From positions 220,241 to 284,240 of the forward strand of contig QKWP01000138.1 of NCBI GenBank assembly GCA_003550325.1: a stretch of 64,000 nt of DNA. Direction: 5' to 3'. The stretch is from Gigaspora rosea (taxonomy: Eukaryota; Glomeromycota; Glomeromycetes; Diversisporales; Gigasporaceae). The notes below the pieces were generated by a model. It was not told the DNA's origin. It did no database searches and saw only the letters and a program-made list of their open reading frames with translations. This document shows positions 34,016 to 46,209 of the stretch, piece by piece (position 1 is the first letter of the stretch; each line of letters opens with the position of its first letter). Both the position numbers and the translations under genes were made by a program.

Positions 34016-36067
34016 ATGCAAATTTCAGCATCAGTTTTAGCATACATGGATGATACCCTATGGCTTGCCCAATCTTTCCAACAACTGCAACAAATTTTAC
34101 AAACAGCTGAATCCTTTTACACAATGGCACAAATACAAGTTAACCCGCAAAAATCTATACTCACATCTAATACTAAACATGTACTACAATTACCCTTTAT
34201 GAACTCTACTATTTCTGCTCAGCCACCAAATGTGCCTTTTAAATTTCTAGGATGCTGGTTCACAGCAAATCTTAAGTATAATATACAATCTAAATTAATC
34301 CTTCAAGAAATTTTTGACTTGGCCAATATATTACAAACTAAACAAATTACAGACAAACAGGCTGCATATATCATTAATACTGTATTATTACCTATTTTAG
34401 AATATCGCATTCACAATATAGTCCTTTCACAAACTACATGCAACAAAATTTTGTCCAAATACTTAACAATTGCAAAACACAAAGCCAAACTCCCTAGAAC
34501 AACACCTAATAGCACCATGCTTAACCATAATATATATGGCATCAAAAATATCTGGGATATTCAACTTCAGCATCATATTTCTAATTTCCTTACTAGACTT
34601 AATAACCAAGACCTTCTTGGTACAAGCACACATATTAGACTACAACAACTACAAAACAATCTTTGGTCTACTATTAATATTCTTGCACACCCTAATCCAA
34701 TAATTGATGGACCCAACAAACATACTACAACTTTTAAAATCATACAACTATTAAGACATCTAAATCTTACAATTACCATCAATCCCAACCTTTCATTACC
34801 ACATACTATTAACCACCCTTACAAACCATTAGAAGATATTCTTAATACACATTCACTTTATTCAATATTCAAACAACAATTACGGAAAAAAAGAATTCTG
34901 TACATAGAACAACTAACTTCAGCTGACAATTCTACACTCCTAGCTTGGCAACACATTTCACCAAGAGTAAATTATTTACCAACTGGTAAACAGCCAAAAT
35001 GGTTTTCCATATTGGAAAATACTATTTTGGCTAATCATACTACTCGAACCATACAGTCAAACTTACAACTACCTTCAGTTAACTCTCTAGCTTTTAATAC
35101 TGGCCATTATACTACTAAATCTAATACTTGGCTAATTACATATCTTGATAACAATATTATTATTGGCAAAGCCCGCAGGTTTAACTTAGACTCAAATACC
35201 ATTTCAATTACACACTGGTTACCAAACTTCGACCACCAGCATACAGAACTATATCCTGCACCAGATATTACCTGTACACCTTGCTTGGGATGCAACTTTA
35301 ATTCCTTTCGTATTCAAAATCATTGCACCTTTAATATTTCTGCTACTTTATCTACCAAATTTCTAGGAAGAAAAAACTATACTTCATCCTCTAACAAACT
35401 GAACCTTCATGCAAATTACCTTGATCTTTTATACTCAATTGCTCTTCGTAATCCAAGCTATATTCCATCACCACCAACTATTCCAATATATAATAATCCA
35501 ATTTATGAAATATTTACTATAAACCAAGCCTCCAAGCTACTCTACCAACTTGCTTTAACTAACTCTACTCAATCTGAATTTATATTCTATACTGATGGAT
35601 CAGTTAAAAATATTTCAACAGAGCAATGCACTATGGGCATTGGATGGACACAAATTGCTAATAACCAAACAATCCAAAATTTTACAGCCCAAATTCAATT
35701 TTGGCCATCATCATACAAAACTGAGCTAGTGTCAATACTCTCTGCTATTAGCACATGCCCACGGCACAGTACTATTCATATTTATACAGACTCACAATCA
35801 ATTATTTCCAAATATTTTAAACTTACATCTAAACCACTATCTGCTCACAAAATCTTTTCTTATAACTACTGGCCAATTTGGCACATCCTTCTTAATTTTA
35901 TCAAATCATATTCATATCAACTACATTTACACAAAGTAAGAGCACATAGTGATAATATATACAACAATATAGCTAATAACTTAGCACAACAACACTCGTC
36001 AGCACCTGTCCTTTCATTTAACTACAACAATATCTACAATCCTTCATTTGCGCTTCAATATAAATAA
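34016..36067 (+). pseudogene. LINE RT C-terminal half, connector and RNase H
   Basis: An open frame of 683 codons. RT motif C is intact as LAYMDDTLW (YMDD at 34043-34054), followed by QIQVNPQKS (motif D region) and FKFLGCWF (motif E). After a long connector, RNase H runs from about residue 520: FYTDGSV (Asp), SYKTELVSIL (Glu), IYTDSQSI (Asp), VRAHSDNIYNNIAN (His, final Asp). All catalytic acids are present. The first Met is internal to RT, so the true start lies far upstream. Confidence 0.88.
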
Positions 36068-36990
36068 TACTATATAGAACAACCTACTCGACGAACAATT
36101 AAAAATATCTGTAATGCTCATACAATTTCAATATGGTCATCTCAACACCTTATGGAAACTATTATACCAATATCACACCAAATTGATTGGAATGCCATGT
36201 GGCTTTTCCTAAACAACAATCATAAAAGATCATACAACTATACTAACTTTCAACTAAGCAATTCCAAAACATTTTGCATTAAAAACCTTCTTAATATTTT
36301 ACCTACTCTGGCATATTTACACTGCCTCTACTCTACTACATTTAACAACAACTTATGTATCACCTGTAACAAACACAAACAAAATTACCATTGGTTAATT
36401 TGCCCCAATAACAACATATTGCTTTCTATTATTCAACAAGCATAAAAGATACTTTCACACAACAAGTTTTAGACATTTCAGTTAAAGAACTATCTGCACT
36501 AAATTATAACTTAATTCATCATTATTGTCTCTCTTTTATACAACCACCAACTTCTATCTCTCCTTCAATTTATTCAACATTACAAGGTTTTATCCCTATA
36601 CCAATTATTAATACTATTACTCAAACTAATACTTCTTACAAAATTGCAACACAACTTACTATTACTTTATTATCTAAAATACCACAAAATATACACAATC
36701 AATAATGGAAACCTTATTGTACCAAATTAGCAAACTGGAAAAAAACTAATAACATTCAACCACAACATACTACATACCATTCCACAAGTACTCAATTATC
36801 ATATACCAGTACCACCTATACTTATAGTTGTATCTGTGGCATGCCTGATCAGCAACATAATGATATTGACAACAGGTGCCCTCCTGTTGGACTTGCAATC
36901 CGGAAAATTGAAATTTGGTTATATAACTGGATCAATTTTAGTACCCCTACAAACTCTATTTTATATATTCAAATCTAGGTGAGTTTTAAC
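36068..36990 (+). pseudogene. LINE C-terminal region with zinc-binding motif
   Basis: After a stop at 36065 the reading goes on: a frame at 36152-36445 has CITCNKHKQNYHWLICP, a CxxC...H...C cluster, like the tail of the minus-strand LINE. Further pieces to 36978 include LSALNYNLIHHYCLSFIQPP and SYTSTTYTYSCICGMPDQQH. The role in non-LTR elements is thought to be nucleic-acid binding. It is broken by at least two stops. Confidence 0.65.
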
Positions 36991-37337
36991 CACTCTAGTA
37001 GGTTTAGGTTGCAAATTAGCTAAGTAGTATTACTATTTAAAGTCTGAGTCTTGATTCTTGTAAATATAATTTGTAATTCATAAAATCCCTAGAGGTTTTA
37101 TTCTCAAATTATTAATAAAGACAGAGGCAAAACCTCACCTTGACACCAAAAAAATAAAAAAATAAAAAAATAAATAAATGTATATATAATTTATTAATAA
37201 CTTTATTTTTTTAAAAAAATTTAAAAATTACAAATATAAAGCAAAATAATAACAGTATTTTTATTAAAAAATAAAATAAAAAGACAAAAAAAAATAGCGT
37301 TATTTGTATATAAAAAAAAACAAAGCAAAAAAAAGTT

Positions 37338-37817
37338 TTACACATCATAATTAGGTTTTTCTTGTTCTTCATCAGATATATCTATATTTTTTGTCGAAGT
37401 TGTAGATTCTTCATCATCTTTCTAAATATATTCAAAAATTCTAAAATTTGAACACAATACAAAAAATGTAAATTTTTAAGAAAATTTAAATATACTTACC
37501 TTTTCTTAGCCTTTTCTTATCTAAAAAAATATTTTTTCAAATAAAATTCAATTTAAAAATTTAAAAAAATTTTTGTATTTTAAAATATAATAAACTTACT
37601 TTTTTGGAGGAATGCTAAGGTTGTTTGAGATAATTAGATGTATCCTATAAATTTTTTAAAAGTTTATAATCAATATATAAATATACTCGTTCGAATTCTT
37701 CTAATTTTTTTCAAATTCTTCTGGTTCGTTTCTTCTATATTCTCCAAAATTAATGTCAAAAATGATTTACATTGTTCTAACATTTGCTATTTTGAAAAAT
37801 TGAACAAATTTTTAGTA

Positions 37818-37849
<32 letters not shown>

Positions 37850-39264
37850 CTTGGTATCTTTCAAGATTTTCTTTAACGATATCTTCAGAAATCATTAAAT
37901 TTCGTAGTTTGGGCTAAGAATAAATTAGCATACCTCCATTGCGTATGCCGTCTTGTGGTCAGTTGTTTCTCCAGAGGGCCAAATCCTATTTAAAATTTGA
38001 ACAATGTAAGTATCATTTTCATCAGAACTATTTGCAACTCTTGCAAAAGAAGCTTAAAACAATTCTTCATCTTTTCCAATCTCTTCCAATTTAAAACTTC
38101 TTTAGGTTTCACTTTGGTGTTAATAGGGTCTAAAAGATTGCCAAAAATAGAAAACATAAAGTCTTTAATTTTAGTGGTTAAAGTGCTTCGCAACAACCTA
38201 ACTTTTTCCAAAAGCTAAAAATTTTTTTAAAATTAGAAAATAATAACGTATTTAATATTTCAAATATATACAAAAATTGCAAACATTTTTCAAATTTATT
38301 TGAAAATATTTAACCATTTTTTGAATTTATTTAAAAAATAGTTAAATATTTTCGAATAAATTTGAATATTTTTTAAAAAAAAAAATAAATAAATTTTTAC
38401 AGGTCTATGAAGTTTCTTTGCATAATAGGCTTTCCAATCTTTCTCTGACAATCTTTGAATAAATTCACGATTATAGTTCCTAAAATAGTCCTTTGCTCAT
38501 CTCTTGAATGCTGCATCTGTAGGATAGATTGAGATGTCTAACAACTCATTGGTGATTCCTTTAATGCTTTGCTAATTATAAAAAAATTATTAGAATAAAA
38601 TATAAAAAATTAAAATAAAATATAAAAAAATTAAAATAAACATTAAAAAAATTAAAAAATTACCTCAAGAAAAGCCTTTTCATTCGTTGTGTTGTAGTTC
38701 TCAACCAAATTGTCTTCGAGTTTTTTCATTCGTCTTCAAGCCGATTGACTTTTGAAATAATTCACTTTATATGGTGAAGAAGTTCAATCTAGTTTCTCTA
38801 AAAGCTTAGAGATCGACCAACACTTTATTTAAAATTAAATTATAATCAATGAAAATATTTAATAAAAAATAAAAAAAATAATTAAAAAATACTATAACTA
38901 TAAATTTAGTTATCGTCATCTTCAAACAATTATTATAGTCAATATCTTTTTGAATTCTCAAATTTTGATAAATTGCAACAAGTTTTTTTATTCAAAGTTA
39001 GACCAACAAATAAATATGTGTTCATAATCATTAGGCGGCATCCACAATTTATGTTAAATTAGTATTGCTATAGGATCTTAATAATTTTAAATTAAATTAA
39101 CAACCTTCAAAAGTTAGTGCAGGTTCAGTTGAACCTGCGGCTTCCACAGTTGAACTTCTGGCTTCTACAATTTCTTGCTCCATTTTTGCAATTGGATCTT
39201 GTCTATGAATAGCTTTTCCTTTGGTAGTCTTGTTCTTGGAACTAAAAAGTTTTTGCCTGAACAT
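37338..39264 (-). pseudogene. Broken multi-exon gene of unknown function
   Basis: The minus strand shows a series of exons with consistent introns. Exon 1 (39264-39105) is intact from ATG: MFRQKLFSSKNKTTKGKAIH to ALTFE, with donor GTTGTT. Further coding blocks read KLWMPPNDYEHIFICWSNFE (about 39060-39000), RRMKKLEDNLVENYNTTNEK (about 38740-38665), IKGITNELLDISIYPTDAAF to DWKAYYAKKLHRP (38574-38404), EKVRLLRSTLTTKIKDFMFS to SGETTDHKTAYAMEV (38214-37935), and a last exon KDDEESTTS to PNYDV-stop (37421-37338). Introns end TTTAG or AATTAG; one starts GTAAGT at 37499. Several in-frame stops and one frameshift make it a pseudogene. No known domain recognised. It could be a host gene relic or a gene carried by a DNA transposon. 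Confidence 0.7.
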
Positions 39265-39316
39265 CTTTTCAAAATGTGTATATGTTTAAAAGTTTATTAA
39301 TAATTATTGCTAAGTG

Positions 39317-39481
39317 GCATACCATTTATTACATAATATTTTTTACTTAGTAGCTACTTCTATCCATGTATGGTATAATCACTTTATCTAATTTTAATTA
39401 ATTAATATAATATATAGACATAATAACTACTTTTGACCATGTATTCATGGTAAAAATTACATAATAAATAGCATGCCCCTA
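39317..39481. mobile_element. Small TIR element (GGCATACCATTTATTACATAA)
   Basis: The left end GGCATACCATTTATTACATA and the inverted right end TTACATAATAAATAGCATGC plus CCC bound 165 bp. Inside is CATGTATGG and its partner CCATGTATTCATGG. Relatives lie at 20549-20690, and partly at 25317-25372. Noncoding. Confidence 0.7.
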
Positions 39482-40044
39482 AGAAATAATTAAAAATAAA
39501 ATTTAAAAAATAAAATAAAAATAAAGAATTTAAAATTAATGATCTCATAGTGAGCTGGAAGATAAAGACTTATATAAAAAATATAAGCCAGCAGACTTAG
39601 CAAGATAGTTATCCATCACATTTGTATGTCTAGAGCTTGCCAGAGGTTTTACTACTTATATTTACACTGTCTACAATTATATACAGATTTTAAATTCAAT
39701 TAATACATAGTATATTATGGTATATAGAATTATTTATCTAATAAGTTATAATTTGAAAAATAAAAAAAAACTTAAATAAAAATTAGTCGAACAAAAAAAC
39801 TAATTTAAAGTTGGTTGTATTTATAAAATTTAAAAAATAATTAAAACAAAGTAACCAAATGTTAAAAAAGTGCAAATTTTTGTAATAAAATAAATAAAAA
39901 AAGCTTAAGTTGTGTTGTGAAGGTTGGCGGTATGTTGCGAAGTTGAAAAGTTGTTGAAAGTTGTAAAAACAACAATATTGATTGATGATCCATTGTTTAC
40001 TTTTATGGTAAAATTTAATATTACTACAGTTGACCATCACCACT

Positions 40045-40300
40045 CAGATGTTCAGCCAATCAGATTGTAGGATCTCATGTAATCAAAACAATAAAGAAGC
40101 AAAGAAAAAATCCAAAAATTTTTAATAGCAAAATATTTTATTATGATAACAAGTCTTCAGGCAATAAGTAAAAATTCTCAGCATTAAATTTATACATAAA
40201 CAAATCCTTCTAACCCAGACCCTACCTGACTCTAACTCTAAATCTTTATTAAAAATTTATAATTATATGGTGATGATCACTTCTGAAAAGTTAGCAGGCT
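40045..40300. repeat. AT-rich segment with telomere-like core
   Basis: Contains TAACCCAGACCCTACCTGAC followed by TCTAACTCTAA. It lies between two low-complexity blocks. The ends of any element are not clear. Confidence 0.35.
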
Positions 40301-41237
40301 GTGCTTAATCTTGGCTTATGATTTCACATGCTATTACATGACCAATACTTTACTACTAACACAATGTAGAATAAAAATCACACTAATTTTTTAAAAAAAA
40401 ATTTAATAAATGTTTAAATAATTTTTTAAAAAAAATTTAATAAATGTTTTAATAATTTTTAAAAAAAATTTAATAAATTGTGCATATATTTGCTGTGAAA
40501 ACCACTATATAATATTATTACAAATTTTAATTATTTCGAATTTTTTTGAGAAATTACAAATTATTTAGTCCCTGTATATATTGATTAAAAATGTATATTT
40601 AATTTATAATATAAATATAAAATTGAAAATTGCAAAATTTTGTGAAATCCTGTGAAATCTTTCGAAAATCCTGTAAAAACTTTCAAATATTTACAAAAAG
40701 CATGATTATATTATTAAGAATAATTTAGTAGTGTTCTTTTAATATAAATTTAGATGTAAATTTATATAAAACAACTTACTTATTCCTTCGTTCTTTAAAT
40801 AAAAAATATTAGACAATTATGGAAACCAATATACCATATTTACCAATTATTTTATTTGAATTTTTAGCTTTAATAAACAAAGTGTATCGTAATGAATTGA
40901 ATAAATTTTATTGAATTGGAATTTAAACATTAGCATCCAAGCCATTATTCTATACATGGCTGTTAATACATTTTTAATAATTTTGTATAATTTTGAAATG
41001 TTACGAAATTAATTAAAGTATATTGTAACAAATTGAAAGTTGTTGATTTATGTAAAAACAATATTGGGCTGTGCTTAATCTTGGCTTATGATTTCACATG
41101 CTATTACGTGACCAATGACTTCGCTACTAACACTATGTAGAGTAAAAATCACACTAATTTTTTAAAAAAGATTTAATAAATGTTTAATAATTTTTTAAGG
41201 GTGTTATTTTATGGAGACCTATCCCATGGCAACTCTG

Positions 41238-41322
41238 TGATTGACCAATCGAATTTGATCACATGCATCATGTGCTCATATCGAGCACATGATGCATGTT
41301 ATCAAATTCAATTGGTCGATCA
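41238..41322. mobile_element. Near-perfect hairpin (GCACATGATGCATG)
   Basis: Arms of about 40 bp (41238-41278 and 41283-41322) pair across CATGCATCATGTGCTC and GAGCACATGATGCATG, with outer TTGACCAATCGAATT / AATTCAATTGGTCGA. Loop of about 4 bases. Noncoding foldback element. Confidence 0.65.
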
Positions 41323-41837
41323 TATACACTTAAAAAATTATACAGTAGAAACTAGGTTTAAACATATAAAAATAACTCAGTTCCAAGCTCTCTTTATTAA
41401 TTAATTTTTTTTGGGTTTCTAATAAATTTATCAGATTTTTTTTTAAAATTTAATCTTTTTTTTTATTAATTTATCTAATTACTAGTTTTTTTTTATAAAA
41501 CAGAACAAGCAATTTTTTTTATTTAATTTATCAGTTTTTATTTAATTTATTTAATTTAAACATTTTTTCTTTATTATCTAATTTATCATTTTTTTAGAAC
41601 AAAAAAATGGAATGGAGATGACAAGAAACAAGATGAGAACGGTGGCAAAAAAAACGAACAAGAACAGCACTAAAGAACAAAACAAAAACAACAAAAAAAA
41701 ACTTACTAAAAAAATGATACACACCCAACCACGATAATATCAATAGAACTAAAGAAAACTGCACCACCCATGGCATTGTCAAGACAATATGAAACCCATG
41801 GAATCAAGGCAAACCTGAAGCACAAAGACCCACTTAC

Positions 41838-42518
41838 CCAAAAAGCAACACCAACTCCAATGATGACTCCAACTATGTTGCCAGCAATGATTCTAAAGAC
41901 TGAAAAAAGTGTTAAGAAAACATAAAAAACTATAGCATAAAAAAAACACAATTGAAAAAAACCCTGAATCTAGCAACAAACAACGCAAAAAACCTCTAAA
42001 CAGTGAAAGAACAAAACCACCAAAAAAGAATCTAAACCCGCGAAAAAAGAGCAATTTAATAATAATCGAAAAAAAAGAAAAAAAAATGCAATTGAAAAAA
42101 ATCCCAAACCTGGTAACAAACAACACAAAAAAACACCTAAACTGTAAAAAAAGAAACTACTGACGAAAGAATCTAAACGCGCGAAAAAAGAGCAAGTTAA
42201 TAATAATTGAACAAAAAAGAAAAAAAAGAGAAACATTACTAAAGTCATTACGTTCGCTTGAAACTTCCAAGACTGTCTTAAGTGATAGTTAATCCAGCAA
42301 CAGTGCCACAAAAACCCACAACCCAGTTAATACAAGAGGAAAAAAACAAGTTAATACAAGAACGACATGAGAGAAAAAATACAAAAAACTACTTACAGAA
42401 CCACACACCAACGATGGTACTAACAACAACACCAATGATGACATCAACGACGACACCAATAGCAATACCAATAACAACACCAAAGATGACACCAGTGATA
42501 AATCCAAAAGGCAACAAG
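41838..42518 (-). pseudogene. Spliced glycine-zipper membrane protein remnant
   Basis: Exon A (42518-42397) is preceded by TTACTAATTTTTTTTTAG (branch-like plus acceptor) and followed by GTAAGT. It encodes PFGFITGVIFGVVIGIAIGV and onward to VSTIVGVWF, a hydrophobic segment with Gly every few residues. A short downstream block, ending in TAA at 42278-42280, reads NWVVGFCGTVAGLTIT-stop. A second exon of the same kind (41899-41838; acceptor TTTTTTCAG, donor GTAAGT) encodes RIIAGNIVGVIIGVGVAFW. Between them a spacer of about 145 bp is repeated twice. The acceptor for the TAA-ended block is not visible, so the locus is probably broken. Gly-zipper segments usually insert in membranes; the role is unknown. 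Confidence 0.5.
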
Positions 42519-43799
42519 CTAAAAAAAAATTAGTAAGTAGAAGCGAAAGCAAAAGCAAAGTGAAAGATAAGTGAAAAGCGAAAGTGAAACAACAAAACAA
42601 ACAACAAAAAAAATTGATTATCATAGTGCATGAAAAAAAATTTAATATATGATCGCCAATTACAAATATGATTGGCTGATCATAGGAGGGTCGCTGTGCG
42701 ACGGGTCTATTTTATTTTTGCCATTTTTTAATAAATGTTTAATAATTTTTTTAAAAAAAATTAATAAATGTTTAATAATTTTTAAAAAAAATTTAATATG
42801 TGCAAATTTTCTTTTAATCCATTATACAGAAGTTACTTGATCTGGATTTTGTGTTATATTAATTTTATATTTGCTGCGAAACAAATTTTAATTATTTCGC
42901 ATTTTTTTGAGAAATGTCAAAATATATATAATGTATAATAAAAAATAAATATAAAATTTCAAATAGCTCTTTCTAACTATAGCTTCTCTATCAGTTGATC
43001 TTATTGTCACCTTGATCAGTTTGACCACCTTGATTAGTTTGACCACCGGTTCCTTGGCTAAAATTGCAAAATTTTGTGAAATTTAGCGAAAACTTGCAAA
43101 ATTTTGTAAAAACTTTTAAATATTTGCAAAAAGCATGATTATATTATTAAGAATAATTTAGTATATTCTTTCAATATAATATTTAGATGTAGATTTATAT
43201 AAAATAACTTACTTATTTCTACGTTCTTTAGATAAAAAAATATTAGAACAATTATGAGAACAATCCAATTAATTTATTCGAATTTTAGCTTTAATAAACA
43301 AAGATTATTGTAATGAATTGAATAATTTAAAAAATAATTGATTTAATACATTTTTAATAACTTCGCATAATTTTGAAATATTTCGAAATTAATTAAAGTA
43401 TATTGTAATGAATTGAAAATTGATAAAAGTTTTCGATTTATGTAAAAACTATCCATTGTTTACTATTTATAGCAAAATTTAATAAGGATTTTTGTTTTTT
43501 AAAAATTGATTATATTTCAAAATCGGCAAGACAATAATACCTTTTATACTATTTCATAGTAGCACATGTGTGTTTAGTGAACTTCTACATAGTATAATAT
43601 TAGTCTAATGCAGATAATTTCGAAATGTTTAATAATTGCACATAAATTTGCAGATAAGCTGTAGAATTAAATAAATGAAATTTGTAACTTTTTCAGAATG
43701 TCAAAATTGTGCTAGTTAAGTTTATTTGATTAGTGGGATGTGTTTAGTGAATTGCCTGTCTAAAAAATCTTCATTCTTCCACCTGGAAGAAACGGGCTA

Positions 43800-44140
43800 G
43801 TTAAAAAAAAGCTCTACTAGGTCACCCGACAGGTCACCTGACAGGTCACGTGTTAGATATGCTATCCAAAATTAGAATTGATCATTAAGTCACTTAATGA
43901 TGTCAGGTAATTTTTGGATAATGATAGTAATCAGATCTTGAATTGTGTTCACAATCACAGTTTAAAAAAAATAACTCAGATCATTAAGTCACTTAACGAT
44001 CTAAGATAAAACAACAATACAAATTATGGGGTTTAATTGTTCAATCAATAAGGTAATTAATGTATATTTAAAAGAGGCGAGTCAACCTGCATCACCACCA
44101 CCTGTGGATGACTCAGGTGATACCCAAATCACTTAATCTT
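43800..44140. repeat. Dyad-rich segment (ATCATTAAGTCACTTAATGAT)
   Basis: The palindrome ATCATTAAGTCACTTAATGA occurs at 43881 and, slightly altered, at 43980. Outer words GGTCACCCGACAGGTCACC and GGTGATACCC are weakly inverted. It may be a decayed foldback element. Confidence 0.45.
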
Positions 44141-44779
44141 GGTATTCTTCTCTCATGGTTTTATATGCCATAATGTTACCAATATCTTCTCTAGTAATAG
44201 TATATAGAGTAAAAAATTAATCAATCGCATTAATTTTACTTAAAAAAAAAATTTAATAAATATTTAATAATTGTACATAAATTCACAAATATGCTGTGAA
44301 AATTAGATAAATGAAATTTGATAACTTTTAAATATTTCGAGAAATTACATAATATTTATCACTTATACTAGAATGCCAAAATTGTGCTAGTTAAGTTCAT
44401 TCGATTAGTGGGCTATGCTTAAGCTTGGTATTCTTCTCTTATTGTTTCATATGCCATAACGTGGCAAACGACTTCTCTGTTAATACTATGTAGAATTAAT
44501 TAATTGCATTAATTTTTTTAATAAATGTTTAATAATCGCACATATATTCACTGATATGCTGTGAAAATTAAATAAATGAAATTTGATAAATTTTAATTAT
44601 TTTGCATTTTTTTGAGAAATTACAAAGTATTTAAGATTATCGTAATGAATTGAATAATTTAAATAATAATGTATTTAATAAATTTTTAATTTTTCACATA
44701 ATTTCGAAATTAATTAAAGTATATTATAATAAATTGAATAATTTTTAAATTAAATATTTATTCAAAACTCTTCCCGTCG

Positions 44780-45840
44780 ATCACTTGTACAAATTTCCAA
44801 ACAAAAGAAAAACAAAATTTTTCATTAGTAAAAGACGAAGCAGCTAGTAATACTGGTTTTTATAAAGGTCAACCTTCCTTGTGTTGTCGGGGACTCCTTT
44901 ATATATTCGGCACGCAAGCCAGAAGCGTCAGTTGTGCAAGATAACTGGCAGTGGGTGCCCTTGGTACAAGAAATTCTGGTGGAAGTTAAAAAAGAAAACT
45001 TTCGTCAACGAAGGGATTATAGCTTGGCCAGGCGGTGAACTAAGAAAAATGAGTTTTTCATCACTCTCTTTAAGGTTTTTGGTTACAAGGACTTATTCAA
45101 CTATATACCCACTATCATATTCTCGCTGGAAGTCAGTTTTGCTGGAATTTTTGATGAAAAGTGGGAAATTCGGCGTACCCCCTCCAAAAGATCAGCATTT
45201 TTGTTCCTATCCTAATTGGGAAGAAGGCATGCAGGTAGATAAACAGAAATGGACGCATAATGAGACGTGATGCAATGGAGTAGGCAGATCTGCGGAAATT
45301 AAATTCCAGAATGTTCTTTTAGTTTTCTTTTTTATGTACATAATATACTTTGGCGAGGCGTTTCCTTGCGCAGTATTATATAATTTTTATCGTTGATTTC
45401 AGATTTAGGTTTATTTCTATTCTGTTTTCTTTTGTGTTTCTTTTTTTTTTATTGTTTTTTTTTTTTTATTTTGTTAGCTTTCCGTTATTAGTGATAGAAT
45501 TTTTCTTCGTTTCTTTTATCTTGTAGTCATTTTATTTTGTTTTTGTTTTTTGGTATATCGTTTAGGATTTGTAGTATTTCTCCTCTTTTGTTTCATTACC
45601 CTTTTATTTTCTTAGCTTCATCGTTCTTCTTGTATGGTTTGGTTATCCTCACCATTGACGCTAGGTGAGAGGAATTTGAAGAGAAATCCTATGTCGCTCT
45701 TTGGCGGGGCTGACAAAATTGTCTGTCTTATCAGTGAGGCAGTGCGATAGGTCGCACCAAGGTGCTCTCGAAGTATTTGGGTGATGCCGGACCTGCTATA
45801 GATAGAGTATTGATAATAAGTAATTAACATAGTTTAGTTA
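44780..45840 (+). repeat. Repeat family R1, copy 3
   Basis: The longest copy of the family also seen at 22840-23960 and 29835-30270. An open frame of 129 codons (44881-45270) includes KSGKFGVPPPKDQHFCSYPN, the stretch conserved in the other copies. No known domain. The 3' part (45655-45800; TTGACGCTAGGTGAGAGG, GTGCGATAGGTCGCACCA) matches copy 1. It lies directly 5' of the Gypsy remnant, so an LTR or leader origin is possible. The GC content of the coding-like part is higher than its surroundings. Confidence 0.5.
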
Positions 45841-46209
45841 TATTATAATCTAATATCTAATAAAGGTACCGACAAGACTGTCAAAGAGAAAAAAAAAAAT
45901 ATTTATTGAACTTATACATAAATTTTATTTATTTTGAATTATCTCGTATTGTTTTGAAATATTTTTATGAAACATAATTTTCAATAAATGCTAATATAAT
46001 AAATTAAATATTTTAGTTTAATTTAAAATATAAACAGAATTTCTATACTTTCAAAAAGATATAAATATGATTAAAAACTTCTTTATTTGTTTCGTAAAAA
46101 ATTTTATTACCAAATATCTTTAAAATTTTAAATCAAATTAATATTATTATAATCTTAGAATATAAATTCCACTATTTCTTTTTAAATATTAAATATAATC
46201 CTAATCTCA

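Larger units (their letters stand above)
30723..37180 (+). mobile_element. Near-full-length LINE (endonuclease, RT, RNase H, zinc tail)
   Basis: A 6.4-kb non-LTR retrotransposon. In order: a Ser/Asn-rich N-terminal region, an apurinic-type endonuclease, RT with YMDD, RNase H, a CxxC-H-C tail, a 3' region with AATAAAG near 37110, and a tail of AAAAAAT units at 37145-37180. Lesions are few: frameshifts near 31070, 31380 and 32630 and stops near 32917, 33189, 33866, 36065 and 36702. It is therefore much younger than the LINE at 9-12 kb. No LTRs. Codons are strongly A/T-ending and Asn/Thr/Ser-rich. Confidence 0.9.
40300..44770. repeat. Array of diverged copies of a 0.3-0.7 kb repeat
   Basis: The block GGCTGTGCTTAATCTTGGCT ... 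ATTTCACATGCTATTAC recurs at 40303, 41065, 44140 (diverged) and 44408. Each is followed by TTTAATAAATGTTTAATAAT, GCTGTGAAAA and TTTTTTTGAGAAATTACAAA words. At least four copies alternate with other inserts. Noncoding apart from the glycine-zipper exons embedded in it. Confidence 0.65.

Noticed and set aside
35107..35295. Minus-strand reading frames within 34573-35295
   Set aside because: Antisense to the well-supported LINE RT/RNase H frame.
41594..42311. Long hydrophobic minus-strand frames of 77-113 codons
   Set aside because: They run through intron-like T-rich spacer and are out of frame with the Gly-zipper exons that have splice borders.
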